DNA from: Aestuariimicrobium soli
GTDB taxonomy: Bacteria > Actinomycetota > Actinomycetes > Propionibacteriales > Propionibacteriaceae
Direction: 5' to 3'
Assembly (NCBI RefSeq): GCF_051192575.1
Contig: NZ_JBPJSQ010000007.1
Location: 62,001-126,000, forward strand
Length of the DNA: 64,000 bases
Below the pieces are notes generated by a model. The model had not been told where the DNA came from. It was given only the letters and a program-made list of their open reading frames with translations, and made no database searches. Numbering within the stretch: the stretch's first letter is position 1; each line of letters begins with the position of its first letter. Positions 17,164 through 25,949 of this stretch are shown here, one piece after another. Both the position numbers and the translations under genes were made by a program.

Positions 17164-17169
17164 TACCGT
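17164..17169 (+). promoter_or_regulatory. -10 box TACCGT, leaderless start
   Basis: TACCGT, six bases, then ATG 17176. Confidence 0.55.
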
Positions 17170-17175
17170 CGTGTC

Positions 17176-17829
17176 ATGAGCAACGACGCCAGCCCCCAGC
17201 CCGAGCAGCCGATCGACCCCGACGAGCCCACGAACCCCGACCAGTCCCCACCCGAACCAGCGTGGGAACCGCCTCTGGCTGGCACCGACACCCAGCACCT
17301 GGTCGCCTCCCTCGAGCGCATGCGCGCCACCTTCTCGTGGAAGGCGTGGGACCTGAGCGACGACGACCTCACCCGCACCATCGGTGCCTCGAACCTCAGC
17401 CTCGCCGGCCTGCTCAAGCATCTGGCCTGCGTCGAGGACGAGATGTTCGGCTGGAAGTTCTTCGGCGAGCGACCCGAGAACTTCGTCCGCTTCAACGAGG
17501 GTCACGAAGACGATGACGACGACCTGTGGATGTTCACCCTCGACGACGGTCAGACGGGTGCCGACGTGCGTCAGGCGTGGTCGGAGGGGGTCGGACGAGC
17601 CCGAGCCCGCCTCCAGCGCGTCATCGACGAGGGCGGCTTCGATCGTCCGGCCCATTTGGCGTGGACCCAGGACGACGGCGCCGAGGTGCACGTCAGCTTC
17701 CGCCGGCTGATGCACGACGTGATCGAGGAGTACTCGCGTCACACCGGCCACGCCGACCTGCTTCGCGAGGCCATCGACGGCCGGGTGGGGGAGGACCCAC
17801 CGTGGACGTGGGTGACACCCGTGGCCTGA
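17176..17829 (+). CDS. DinB/DUF664 family protein
   Basis: 217 residues: an acidic Pro-rich N-terminal 35 residues, then the DinB fold with KHLACVEDEMFGW and EEYSRHTGHADLLREA supplying the metal-site histidines. It is a distant paralogue of the protein at 759-1265. It is divergent from the tag-like gene across 99 bases. Function unknown; thiol-dependent chemistry is the family precedent. Confidence 0.85.
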   Translation: MSNDASPQPEQPIDPDEPTNPDQSPPEPAWEPPLAGTDTQHLVASLERMRATFSWKAWDLSDDDLTRTIGASNLSLAGLLKHLACVEDEMFGWKFFGERPENFVRFNEGHEDDDDDLWMFTLDDGQTGADVRQAWSEGVGRARARLQRVIDEGGFDRPAHLAWTQDDGAEVHVSFRRLMHDVIEEYSRHTGHADLLREAIDGRVGEDPPWTWVTPVA

Positions 17830-17905
17830 TCGTGACTCGAAGCCTGAGGGTCACCTGTCGCCTGATGTTCACGTGGCGCTGGTGGGTCCCTGCGCCCGGC
17901 ACCGT

Positions 17906-17911
17906 TAGTTT
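17906..17911 (+). promoter_or_regulatory. -10 box TAGTTT, leaderless start
   Basis: TAGTTT, six bases, then GTG 17918. Confidence 0.5.
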
Positions 17912-17917
17912 CGGCAG

Positions 17918-19261
17918 GTGAGCACCACCGCGGCCACCAGCGCCGGCCCCTCGTCCATGCAGCGACGCCTCGGACTGACCGACGCCATCGTGATCGGCAT
18001 GGGGTCGATGATCGGCGCCGGCGTGTTCTCGGTGTGGGCACCGGCCTCGCGCACGACGCCGGTGGGCTGGCTCGTGGTGGCAGTGTTGATCGCCTCGGTG
18101 GTGGCCTTCGCCAACGCCACCTCGTCGGCCCAACTCGCGGCCCGCTACCCGGTGGCGGGTGGCTCCTACGTCTACGGGCGCGAAGAGCTCGGGCCCTGGT
18201 TCGGTTTCGCCGCAGGGTGGTGTTTCGTGATCGGCAAGACCGCCTCCTGCGCCGCCATGGCCATGACGTTCGCGGGCTACGTGCTGCCGGCGGGTTCCGC
18301 ACCGTGGTTGCACAAGGTGGTCGGCATCGTGGCGGTGGCGCTGCTCACCTGGGTCAACTGCTTGGGGGTCACCCGCACGGCCCGGCTGACGCGCATCATC
18401 GTGACGATCGTTCTGCTGGTGCTGGCGGTCTTCTGCGTGACGATGGCGTTCGTCCACCCCGTCGGCGCCACTGAGGGGCCTGCCTCGATCCCCGATGTGC
18501 CCGCCGCCTCGGTCTGGGGCGTGCTGCAATCGGCCGGCCTGATCTTCTTCGCCTTCGCCGGCTATGCGCGGATCGCCACGATGGGGGAGGAGGTGCGCGA
18601 TCCGGCCCGGACGATCCCCCGCGCCATCGTCGTAGCACTCGCCGCCACGGTGGTCGTCTACCTGCTGATCGCTGTCACGCTGTGGCGCATCTTCCGGGGC
18701 AGCGTCTGGGTGGGTGACCGGCGGGTGCTGCCGGACTGGCCGCTGGCCGAGGCGGCCCACCGGTGGGCATCGGGGCTCGTCGCTGCACAGGGGCTGCTCG
18801 TGGCATTGGGGGTGGCGGCCGCGCTCGCGACCGCCGGAGCCCTGCTGAACCTGATGACCGGCATCGGCCGCACCACCTTGGCCATGGCCCGTGAACACGA
18901 CGCTCCCACCGCGCTGGCCGCTCTGCATCCGCGCACGGGAGTGCCCCATCGTGCCGAGATCCTGCTGGGAGTCATCGTCTCGATCGTCGTGGCGCTGGTC
19001 GATCTGCGGGGCGCCATCGGCTTTTCCAGTTTCGCGGTGCTGCTGTACTACACGGTGGCCAACCTCGCGGCCTTGCGTCAGAGTGAGGGCCGCCGCTACC
19101 CCCGCGCGCTGCAGGTGCTGGGAGTGGTGCTCTGTCTGGTGTTGGTGGTCACGCTGCCCTGGCAGTCGTCCGCGGTGGGTCTCGCGGTGCTGGCCGTGGG
19201 CCTGCTCGTGCGTCTCATCGCGCGCTCGACCGCGCCACGCAGGGGGTCCTCGGCCCGCTGA
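17918..19261 (+). CDS. APC-superfamily amino acid permease
   Basis: 447 residues with about twelve membrane segments. MIGAGVFSVWAPASRTT carries the unwound helix-1 motif GAGVF of APC transporters, and LIFFAFAGYARIATMGEEVRDP is the helix-6 region. The substrate is an amino acid or related amine. The Ser/Thr kinase gene starts 18 bases downstream, so read-through is likely. Confidence 0.88.
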   Translation: MSTTAATSAGPSSMQRRLGLTDAIVIGMGSMIGAGVFSVWAPASRTTPVGWLVVAVLIASVVAFANATSSAQLAARYPVAGGSYVYGREELGPWFGFAAGWCFVIGKTASCAAMAMTFAGYVLPAGSAPWLHKVVGIVAVALLTWVNCLGVTRTARLTRIIVTIVLLVLAVFCVTMAFVHPVGATEGPASIPDVPAASVWGVLQSAGLIFFAFAGYARIATMGEEVRDPARTIPRAIVVALAATVVVYLLIAVTLWRIFRGSVWVGDRRVLPDWPLAEAAHRWASGLVAAQGLLVALGVAAALATAGALLNLMTGIGRTTLAMAREHDAPTALAALHPRTGVPHRAEILLGVIVSIVVALVDLRGAIGFSSFAVLLYYTVANLAALRQSEGRRYPRALQVLGVVLCLVLVVTLPWQSSAVGLAVLAVGLLVRLIARSTAPRRGSSAR

Positions 19262-19279
19262 GATGGCATGCTGTCTGCG

Positions 19280-20722
19280 ATGGGTGAAGTCTTTGGTGGT
19301 CGGTACGAGCTGGTCGATCCGCTGGCGAGCGGGGGTTCCGGCGTCGTTTGGCGTGTCTGGGATGTGCGCGAGAACGTCTTTCGCGCCGCCAAGGTGCTCA
19401 AGCAGTCCGACTCCGCGTCGCTGCTGAGGTTCATGCGTGAGACCGGGTGGCGGATCAACCACCCGCACGTGGTGACGCCGCTCGGCTGGGTCGGTGAGGA
19501 CGACCGGGTCATGTTCACCATGCCGCTGGTGCGCGGTGGGTCCGTCTCGGGGCTCATCAAGCACAAGGGCGCCCTGCCTGCCGGGTTCGCTGCAGCCATC
19601 ACCGATCAGCTCCTCGACGCGCTCGAGAAGGTGCACGCGCAGGGGCTCGTCCACCGCGACATCAAGCCCGCGAACCTGCTGCTCAACCCGACCTCCGCCA
19701 GCCAGCGACCCGAGGCCATGCTCACCGACTTCGGCATTGCCGCACCGGTCGGAGAGCCGCGCATGACCCGGGTCACCGAGGTGATCGGCACCCCCGGTTA
19801 CATGTCGCCCGAGGCGGCGATCGGGCTCGACCCGGAACCGAAGCAGGACCTGTACTCGGTCGGCGTCGTGCTGCTCGAGATGCTCACCGGCCAGCGCCCG
19901 CCCAAGGATGGCAAGCCCGTCATCCCACCTGCGGCGGCCGAGGTGCCGTTGGGTCGGTTCATCGCCAGCCTGTTGGCGGACGAGGATGCCCGCGTGGCCA
20001 CCGCCGCTGATGCCCGCGCGGCCCTGAATGCCATCGACCTGCCGACACAGCGTCAGGGTCTCGACGTGCCCGACCTCATTCCCTCGCTGCCCGAGGGCTG
20101 GACGGAACAGGGCCCGCTGCCGAATCGGCCGGCCCAGGCGCCCACCCAGGTACGATCCGAGGGGTTCACGCCAACCCAGACCCGCAGCGGTTACCAGTCG
20201 CAGCAGGGCCAGCCGATGACTGCCTTCGTGGCCTCGCAGGCATCGGCCGAGCCTCCGCACACCGGTGGCATGCAGACCGGATACCAGCAACAGCTCTCCG
20301 CCAGCGGGTGGGGAGTGTCGCAGGGTTCTGCGCCGACCTTCCAGGGGCCGAACCCCGGCCCGAACTCCGGCTGGGCGGGGTCGCAGCCGAGTTCTTCGTC
20401 ACCCCAGGGCGGCCCGGGCAACCAGCAGTGGGGTGCCGGAGGGTCGTACCCCACGGCCAACCAACCGGCCTACCCGGGCGGCTACGGCGACCAGCAGCAG
20501 TACCCCCAGCAGGCCTATGGGCAGCCGGGCCAGCCCTATGCGGGTCCGGGCCAGAACCAGCCCGGCCAGATGCAGGCCGGACAGGTTCAGCCCGGCCAGA
20601 TGCAGCCCGGGCAGGCCGAGTCGGTCATGGACTGGTTCCGCTCACTCACACCGCTGGCGCTGGGTCTGCTGATCGCGACCGCGGTGGTGTTCCTGATCGT
20701 GATCATCCTGCTGATCGTCTGA
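19280..20722 (+). CDS. Ser/Thr protein kinase with tail anchor
   Basis: 480 residues. The kinase domain (residues 6-260) has GGRYELVDPLASGGSGVVW, the ATP Lys in RAAKVLK, catalytic HRDIKPANLL, TDFGIA and GTPGYMSPE, so it should be active. A Gln/Pro/Gly-rich linker of about 180 residues follows, then WFRSLTPLALGLLIATAVVF and a final hydrophobic run. The protein therefore ends inside the membrane and has no extracellular PASTA or sensor domain. I choose ATG 19280 because CATGCT lies seven bases upstream; ATG 19268 adds four residues. Confidence 0.9.
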   Translation: MGEVFGGRYELVDPLASGGSGVVWRVWDVRENVFRAAKVLKQSDSASLLRFMRETGWRINHPHVVTPLGWVGEDDRVMFTMPLVRGGSVSGLIKHKGALPAGFAAAITDQLLDALEKVHAQGLVHRDIKPANLLLNPTSASQRPEAMLTDFGIAAPVGEPRMTRVTEVIGTPGYMSPEAAIGLDPEPKQDLYSVGVVLLEMLTGQRPPKDGKPVIPPAAAEVPLGRFIASLLADEDARVATAADARAALNAIDLPTQRQGLDVPDLIPSLPEGWTEQGPLPNRPAQAPTQVRSEGFTPTQTRSGYQSQQGQPMTAFVASQASAEPPHTGGMQTGYQQQLSASGWGVSQGSAPTFQGPNPGPNSGWAGSQPSSSSPQGGPGNQQWGAGGSYPTANQPAYPGGYGDQQQYPQQAYGQPGQPYAGPGQNQPGQMQAGQVQPGQMQPGQAESVMDWFRSLTPLALGLLIATAVVFLIVIILLIV

Positions 20723-20822
20723 CCCCAGCACTCGGCAGCCCAGCACACATCAGCCCCAGCACGGGGCCATCCCCCCACCCGGCCATCCCCCCGCCCGGCC
20801 CCTCCACTCGACAGACCGGCAC

Positions 20823-20868
20823 GAAAACGTTCGGCCCACAGGAAGTTTCCTGTGGGCCGAACGTTTTC
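20823..20868. terminator. Perfect 22-bp palindrome, bidirectional terminator
   Basis: The 22 bases from 20823 are the exact complement of 20847-20868, with only two bases between them. The stem runs from GAAAACG through GGCCCACAGGAA. It separates the kinase gene from the opposing permease gene. Confidence 0.8.
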
Positions 20869-20888
20869 CTGGGAGTTTGAGGGGTGGC

Positions 20889-20993
20889 GGGGGTGGTGGC
20901 CGCGGCGGTGGGGGTGGTGGCCGCGGCGGTGGGGGTGGTGGCCGCGGTGGCGGGGGTGGTGGCCGCGGTGGTGGGGGTGGTGGCCGCGGCGGG
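20889..20993. repeat. Five 21-bp tandem repeats
   Basis: The core GGGGGTGGTGGCCGCGG recurs exactly every 21 bases at 20889, 20910, 20931, 20952 and 20973, with C/T variation in the last four bases. It lies directly after the stop of the permease gene (minus strand). Being a multiple of three, it could be read through in either direction, but neither gene extends into it. Confidence 0.85.
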
Positions 20994-21001
20994 TGAGGCT
21001 G

Positions 21002-22465
21002 TCAGGGGCGGCCGTGCCGACCGAGGTCCCCTCCATCCGCGGCTCCCGCGTCATCGTTGGTGTAGATGCCGGGGGCGTCGAACACCAGGTTCGCGCCGCC
21101 GTCGTCCTCGGGGGTCCTCGGGGCCAGCGCCCGCGCCACGTGGTACCCGATAACCGTCACCAGGGTGCCGAGCGCAATACCGCCCAGCGAGAACGAGTCA
21201 GAGAAGGTCAGGGTGACGTTGCCAATGCCGATGATGATGCCCGCGGCCAGCGGCACCAGGTTCACCGGGTTGCCGAAGTCGACCTTGTTCTCCTTCCAGA
21301 TCTTCGCGCCGAGCAGGCCGATCATGCCGTACAGCACCACGGTGATGCCGCCCAGCACGCCCGACGGGGTGGCCGAGACCACGGCCCCGAACTTGGGGGA
21401 GAAGCCGAACGCGATCGCCACGATGGCTGCCACCATGTAGGCGGCCGTCGAGTACACCCGGGTCGAGGCCATGACGCCGATGTTCTCGGCATAGGTGGTC
21501 GTCGGTCCGGCACCCACGGCCGAGGCGATCGACGAGGTGAATCCGTCGGCGGCGACGGCTCGTCCCATCTCGCCGTCAAGATTGGCGCCGGTCATCTCGG
21601 CGACCGCCTTCACATGCCCGGTGTTCTCGGCGACCAGCGCGATCACCACGGGCAGCGCGATCAGCGCGAACGCGAACGAGAACTGCGGCGTGTGGAAGCC
21701 GACCACATTGGCGGTTCCGCCGTAGGTCCACGGGGACAGGTCGGTGACCGGCGGCAGGCCGAACCAGTCTGCGGAGCGCACCCCGTTCCAGGCGATGCGC
21801 AGCGACTGCGAGGTCGTCCCATCGGCATTGGTGAGCGTGACCGGTCCCAGCACGCGGTCGAACACGGCCGACAGGGCGTAGCCGAAGACGAGCGACAGGA
21901 AGATCGCGATGCGTCCGAGGTACCCGCGCAGCCCCACCGAGAGCACGATCACGACCAGCATGACGATGAAGGCGGTGAGCTGGTCCTTGGGCCAGTAGAC
22001 ACCTGCCACCACGGGCGCCAGGTTGAATCCGATCAGCATGACCACAGCGCCGGTGACGGCCGGCGGCAGCACCGCGTGCACCACCCGGGCGCCCACGAAA
22101 TGGATGATCAGACCGATCACCAGCAGCGCCAGCGAGGTGATCAGCAGGGCTCCGGTGACGTGCGCGGGGTTGCCGCCCTGGGCGTAGATCGCCGCCGCGA
22201 CCCCGGTGAACGAGGCGGACGACCCCAGGTAGCTGGGCACCCGGTTCTTGGTGAGCACGATGAACAGCAGCGTGGCGACGCCCGACATCATCACGGCCAG
22301 CTGCGGGTTGAGCCCCATCAGCAGCGGGAAGACGAAGGTGGCGCCGAACATGGCGACCACGTGCTGGGCGCCCAGACCGATGGTCTTGCCCCAGGTCAGT
22401 CGCTCGTCGGGAGCCACGACGGCCCCCGGTGCGAGATGTCCGTTGCCGTGCAACTTCCAGATCAT
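21002..22465 (-). CDS. uraA: Uracil/xanthine permease (NCS2 family)
   Basis: 487 residues, about fourteen membrane segments. The N-terminus LTWGKTIGLGAQHVVAMFGA is the UraA-type opening, and VVIALVAENTGHVKAVAEMTG carries the Glu-x-x-Gly-His substrate-site motif; the second motif GAGPTTTYAENIGVM is also intact. AGAGGGAG precedes ATG 22465. The last ~25 residues are a hydrophilic tail ending just before the 21-bp repeats. Uracil is likely but other nucleobases are possible. Confidence 0.92.
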   Translation of the reverse strand: MIWKLHGNGHLAPGAVVAPDERLTWGKTIGLGAQHVVAMFGATFVFPLLMGLNPQLAVMMSGVATLLFIVLTKNRVPSYLGSSASFTGVAAAIYAQGGNPAHVTGALLITSLALLVIGLIIHFVGARVVHAVLPPAVTGAVVMLIGFNLAPVVAGVYWPKDQLTAFIVMLVVIVLSVGLRGYLGRIAIFLSLVFGYALSAVFDRVLGPVTLTNADGTTSQSLRIAWNGVRSADWFGLPPVTDLSPWTYGGTANVVGFHTPQFSFAFALIALPVVIALVAENTGHVKAVAEMTGANLDGEMGRAVAADGFTSSIASAVGAGPTTTYAENIGVMASTRVYSTAAYMVAAIVAIAFGFSPKFGAVVSATPSGVLGGITVVLYGMIGLLGAKIWKENKVDFGNPVNLVPLAAGIIIGIGNVTLTFSDSFSLGGIALGTLVTVIGYHVARALAPRTPEDDGGANLVFDAPGIYTNDDAGAADGGDLGRHGRP

Positions 22466-22534
22466 GGCTCCCTCTCATGGCTGACCTCCGCGGTCATCCC
22501 GGGAGCATCGTAGGGGAGCGGCCCTCGGGAGGCG

Positions 22535-24283
22535 TCAGATCCAGCTGTTGAACCACATGCGCCACAGCCACTGCGTGCGGGTCAACAACTGATCGGTGAG
22601 GATCGGGTAGATGAACGCGAAGTTCGCCACGATCAGGGCGACGACGGCGCCGGCCACCAGCGACCGGAAGCGGCGTTCGTGGCCCCTGACCGGCCCGATG
22701 ACCTTGCCCAGACACATCGCCAGGATGATCACGGTGAACGGGATGATGCAGATCGCGTAGAAGAAGAACAGCGGACGATCGGCGTACTTGAACCACGGCA
22801 GGTACGTCGACAGCAGCGCCACCAGGGGCACGCTGAACCGCCAGTCGCCCTTGGCCAGCCAGAACCACAGCCCGGCGATGATGGCGATCACCCCGAACCA
22901 CCACAGGAAGGGGGTGCCCATGCCACTGATCACCCGCAGGCAGGTGTCGGTGCCGGTCGCCGTGCAGCCCTGCTCGCCGGGCTTGATGCCGTTGACGGCG
23001 TCGATGCCGATGGTGCGCGCCACCACCAACCAGCCGGCCGGGTTCGCCTCGTAGGTGTGGGTCTGGTTGGCCATGTAGTCGCCGGTGTGGAACTTGTAGA
23101 TCTCCACGTGGTAGTGCCACAACGAGGCCAGGGGTCGTCCGAGAAGTTTCACCGACGCGGAATCGGGATTCTCGGCGCCCCACTGCCGGTAGTAACCGCC
23201 CTGGGTCTGCAGCCAGCGCACCCAGGTGGCCAGGTAGACGGGAACGGCGAGCAGCACCATCGACACGAACGCGGGCAGGCCGTCGCGCACGAGCCCCCAC
23301 CAGGCCTTGCCGCGAGCCCCGGCCAGCCGCCTCGCCGAGACGTCCCAGAGCACGCTCATCACGCCCATCGTGGCCAGCACGAAGACCGAGTTCCACTTCA
23401 CCGCGATGGCGCAACCGAACATCAGACCGGCCACGATGCGCCACGGACGAACCACCAGCCACGGACCGTAGGCCCCGTCGAGGTCGACCAGCCCCCGCGC
23501 CGTCAGGTGCCGGGCGAGGCGATGCCGGAACCAGTCGCGGTCCTTGACCACGGCCAGGACGGCAGCCACCAGGAAGGTGGCCTGGAAGATGTCGAGCAGC
23601 CCCGTGCGACTCATCACGAAGTGCAGGCCGTCGAAGGTGAGCAACACCCCCGCCAGGGTGCCGATGAACATGCTGCGCGAGAGTCGCCGCCCGAGCCGCA
23701 CCACCAGCACGATCATGAGCACGCCGAAGACCAGCGAGGGGAATCGCCACCCGAAGGAGTTCATGCCGAACAGCCATTCGCCCCCGGCGATCAACCACTT
23801 GCCCAGCGGCGGATGCACGATGTAGGAGGCCTCCCCGTTCTTGAACAGGTTGTCGAGCTTGCCGTCGCGAATGAGGTCGTTGGCGCCGTCGACGTAGTTG
23901 GCCTCGTAGCCGTAGCGCAGCAGCGCCCACGCGTCCTTGGGGTAGTAGGTCTCGTCGAAGACCAGATTCTTCGGACGAGACAGGTACGGCAGCCGAATCG
24001 CGAGAGCCAGTGCGGCGATGGCCAGCGTGACCAGCCACCCTCGCCAGGTCGACCTGGGCGGACCGTCCTGCAGCTTCTCGATCGCGGTCGGTCCGTTGGT
24101 CGGCGGGGGGAACCAGGCTTCGGGGGACGAACCCAGCCAGCCGCTCTCTGGTGCGGGCCGCGTGTCGGGGGTGACGTCACTGCCTGAGTCATCGACCACC
24201 GGACCATAGGTGACCGGGCCAGGAATCACGGAGCCGGAAGGGTGGCCCTCGGTCGCGGGGGTCTCGTCGGCGCTGTGCATCAC
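22535..24283 (-). CDS. pmt: Protein O-mannosyltransferase (GT39)
   Basis: 582 residues. After a cytoplasmic N-terminal ~75 residues comes the first membrane helix and LVFDETYYPKDAWALLRYGYE with the catalytic Asp-Glu pair of PMT enzymes, then IVHPPLGKWLIA and many further helices. It transfers mannose from polyprenyl phosphate to exported proteins. It faces rsmI across the GNAT gene, as Rv1002c/Rv1003 do in M. tuberculosis. The start is GTG 24283, six bases after TACTAT; ATG 24280 is the next codon. Confidence 0.92.
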   Translation of the reverse strand: MMHSADETPATEGHPSGSVIPGPVTYGPVVDDSGSDVTPDTRPAPESGWLGSSPEAWFPPPTNGPTAIEKLQDGPPRSTWRGWLVTLAIAALALAIRLPYLSRPKNLVFDETYYPKDAWALLRYGYEANYVDGANDLIRDGKLDNLFKNGEASYIVHPPLGKWLIAGGEWLFGMNSFGWRFPSLVFGVLMIVLVVRLGRRLSRSMFIGTLAGVLLTFDGLHFVMSRTGLLDIFQATFLVAAVLAVVKDRDWFRHRLARHLTARGLVDLDGAYGPWLVVRPWRIVAGLMFGCAIAVKWNSVFVLATMGVMSVLWDVSARRLAGARGKAWWGLVRDGLPAFVSMVLLAVPVYLATWVRWLQTQGGYYRQWGAENPDSASVKLLGRPLASLWHYHVEIYKFHTGDYMANQTHTYEANPAGWLVVARTIGIDAVNGIKPGEQGCTATGTDTCLRVISGMGTPFLWWFGVIAIIAGLWFWLAKGDWRFSVPLVALLSTYLPWFKYADRPLFFFYAICIIPFTVIILAMCLGKVIGPVRGHERRFRSLVAGAVVALIVANFAFIYPILTDQLLTRTQWLWRMWFNSWI

Positions 24284-24289
24284 GCGGCC

Positions 24290-24295
24290 ATAGTA
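24290..24295 (-). promoter_or_regulatory. -10 box TACTAT, leaderless start of pmt
   Basis: Minus-strand TACTAT, six bases, then GTG 24283. It is one of the closest matches to the TAnnnT consensus in the window. Confidence 0.6.
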
Positions 24296-24308
24296 GGCGG
24301 CGCCGCGA

Positions 24309-24764
24309 TCACGGCCGCCACTCGAGCGCCCGCTCGGGCAGGGCCTCGAACCCGCACGCCACGAACAGTGCCCGCCCGGCAGCAGAGGTGCGCAGGTCGA
24401 GCCAGCGCACCCCGGCCTCGGCCGCCGCCAGCTGCACCTGGCTGACCAACCGCCGACCGATGCCCAGCCGGCGCTGGTCGGGGCACACGAACACCTGCTG
24501 CACGTACCACCACTCGGCTCGCCCGGGGCCATGCAGCCATGGCAGCTTGCGCACCCGCTGGGCCAGCACGCAGCCGACGGGCCGTCCGTCGTCGAGCTCG
24601 GCGATGAACCCTCGCCAGGAGTCGAACTCGGCCAGCAGGGCCTCGGCGTACTCGTCGAGGAAGCCCGGGCGGGTCGTCTGGCCCGCCTCGCGGTCCTGCT
24701 GCAGCCGCAGCGCCGCCAGCGGGATGGCGTCGCGGCGCTCGATGGCGCGAATCGTGGCCTCCAT
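24309..24764 (-). CDS. GNAT-family acetyltransferase
   Basis: 151 residues. WYVQQVFVCPDQRRLGIGRR contains motif A with RRLGIGRR as the acetyl-CoA pyrophosphate loop, and WLDLRTSAAGRALFVACGFE is the closing motif B. The acceptor is unknown. TAGATT lies eight bases before ATG 24764. It ends 14 bases before the -10 box of pmt and may be co-transcribed with it. Confidence 0.88.
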   Translation of the reverse strand: MEATIRAIERRDAIPLAALRLQQDREAGQTTRPGFLDEYAEALLAEFDSWRGFIAELDDGRPVGCVLAQRVRKLPWLHGPGRAEWWYVQQVFVCPDQRRLGIGRRLVSQVQLAAAEAGVRWLDLRTSAAGRALFVACGFEALPERALEWRP

Positions 24765-24809
24765 GGCTGGTCAATCTAGCGTCAGCCCGCCTCGGAGGCC
24801 CGAGGTCAC

Positions 24810-24884
24810 CGCCACAACCCGCACGCGGGCTTCGTGAGAGGCCCAACAAGGGGGGTGCGCGCAGCCCGCGTGCGGGTTGTGGCG
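24810..24884. repeat. Perfect 22-bp inverted repeat in a divergent intergenic region
   Basis: Bases 24810-24831 are the exact complement of 24863-24884 (core CACAACCCGCACGCGGG), with a 31-base loop. The repeat lies between the outward-facing GNAT and rsmI genes, where a terminator is not expected. Confidence 0.85.
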
Positions 24885-24956
24885 CTGATGACGGGTGCGG
24901 TGGGGTCGTTGAATCCTCCAGAAGGTCGATGCGGTCCGCGGAGGGCAAGGTGCGCC

Positions 24957-25949
24957 ATGATGGAGCCCATGACCGCTGACCCCGCACGGCACTCCGCCGC
25001 CACGCCCAGCGTCGTCAAACCCAGCCACGACAACTCGGGCCAGGTCGACCAGGGCCAGGTCAACTCGGGTTCCACCACCACCGGCCGCATCATCCTGGCC
25101 GGCACCCCCATCGGTGACCGCGACGACGCCTCACCGGCCCTCCGCCGCCTGCTCAGCGAGGCCAGCCTGATCGCCGCCGAAGACACCCGCCGCTTCCAGA
25201 CCCTGCTTCGCCGCCTCGAGATCACCACCGAAGCGCGCGTCGTCAGCTACTTCGAGGGCAACGAGGCCCGGCGCACTCCCGAGCTGCTCGCCGCCCTGCA
25301 GAGCGGCACCGATGTGGTGGTGGTCACCGACGCGGGCATGCCCTCGGTCTCCGACCCCGGCTACCGACTGGTCCGCGCGGGTCTCGAGGCCGGCATCGAG
25401 GTCACCGCCGTTCCCGGCCCGTCCGCGGTGCTGACCGCGTTGGCCGTGTCCGGTCTCCCCGTCGACCGCTTCTGTTTCGAGGGGTTCCTGCCGCGCAAGT
25501 CCGAGGCACGCAGCCGACGACTGACCGAGCTCGCCCACGAGCCCCGCACCATGGTCTTCTTCGAGGCGCCGCACCGACTGGCCGACTTCCTCACCGACGC
25601 CGCCACCAATCTGGGCGAGGATCGTCCGGCCGCGGTGTGTCGGGAACTCACCAAGACCTACGAAGAGGTGCGCCGCGGGCCGCTGGCCGAGCTCGCCGCC
25701 TGGGCCGTCGATCATGCGCGCGGCGAGATCACCGTCGTCGTCCAGGGTCGCGCGGACGAACAGACCACACCGGACGAGGCCCTCGCCCTCGTGCACGCCC
25801 GCATCGCCGACGGCGCCAAGCTGTCGCAGGCGGTGGCCGAGGTGGCCAAGCTGACGGGGGCGAACAAGAAGGAGCTGTACGCGGCGGCGTTGGCCAGCCG
25901 GTCGTCCACCACAGCCCCCAGCACACAGCCATCAGGAGTGACCCGATGA
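24957..25949 (+). CDS. rsmI: 16S rRNA (cytidine1402-2'-O)-methyltransferase
   Basis: 330 residues. The tetrapyrrole-methylase fold shows in LAGTPIGDRDDASPALRRLL, AAEDTRRFQTLLRR, VVVVTDAGMPSVSDPGYRLV and AVPGPSAVLTALAVSGLP. It 2'-O-methylates C1402 in the decoding centre. About 43 residues rich in Ser, Gln, Asn and Thr precede the domain, more than usual. The start could be ATG 24957, 24960 or 24969; AAGG sits upstream of the first. It overlaps tatD by four bases. Confidence 0.93.
   Translation: MMEPMTADPARHSAATPSVVKPSHDNSGQVDQGQVNSGSTTTGRIILAGTPIGDRDDASPALRRLLSEASLIAAEDTRRFQTLLRRLEITTEARVVSYFEGNEARRTPELLAALQSGTDVVVVTDAGMPSVSDPGYRLVRAGLEAGIEVTAVPGPSAVLTALAVSGLPVDRFCFEGFLPRKSEARSRRLTELAHEPRTMVFFEAPHRLADFLTDAATNLGEDRPAAVCRELTKTYEEVRRGPLAELAAWAVDHARGEITVVVQGRADEQTTPDEALALVHARIADGAKLSQAVAEVAKLTGANKKELYAAALASRSSTTAPSTQPSGVTR

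Noticed and set aside
17693..20290. 865-codon minus-strand frame across the permease and kinase genes
   Set aside because: His/Arg/Gln-rich translation typical of a shadow; it crosses two solid plus-strand genes.
20889..20993. CRISPR-like array
   Set aside because: Contiguous 21-bp units without spacers and no cas genes; a simple tandem repeat. The 16-bp repeats at 61947 fail for the same reason.
22679..24187. 502-codon plus-strand frame over pmt
   Set aside because: Shadow of the membrane protein on the other strand; composition is His/Gln/Glu-rich without hydrophobic core.
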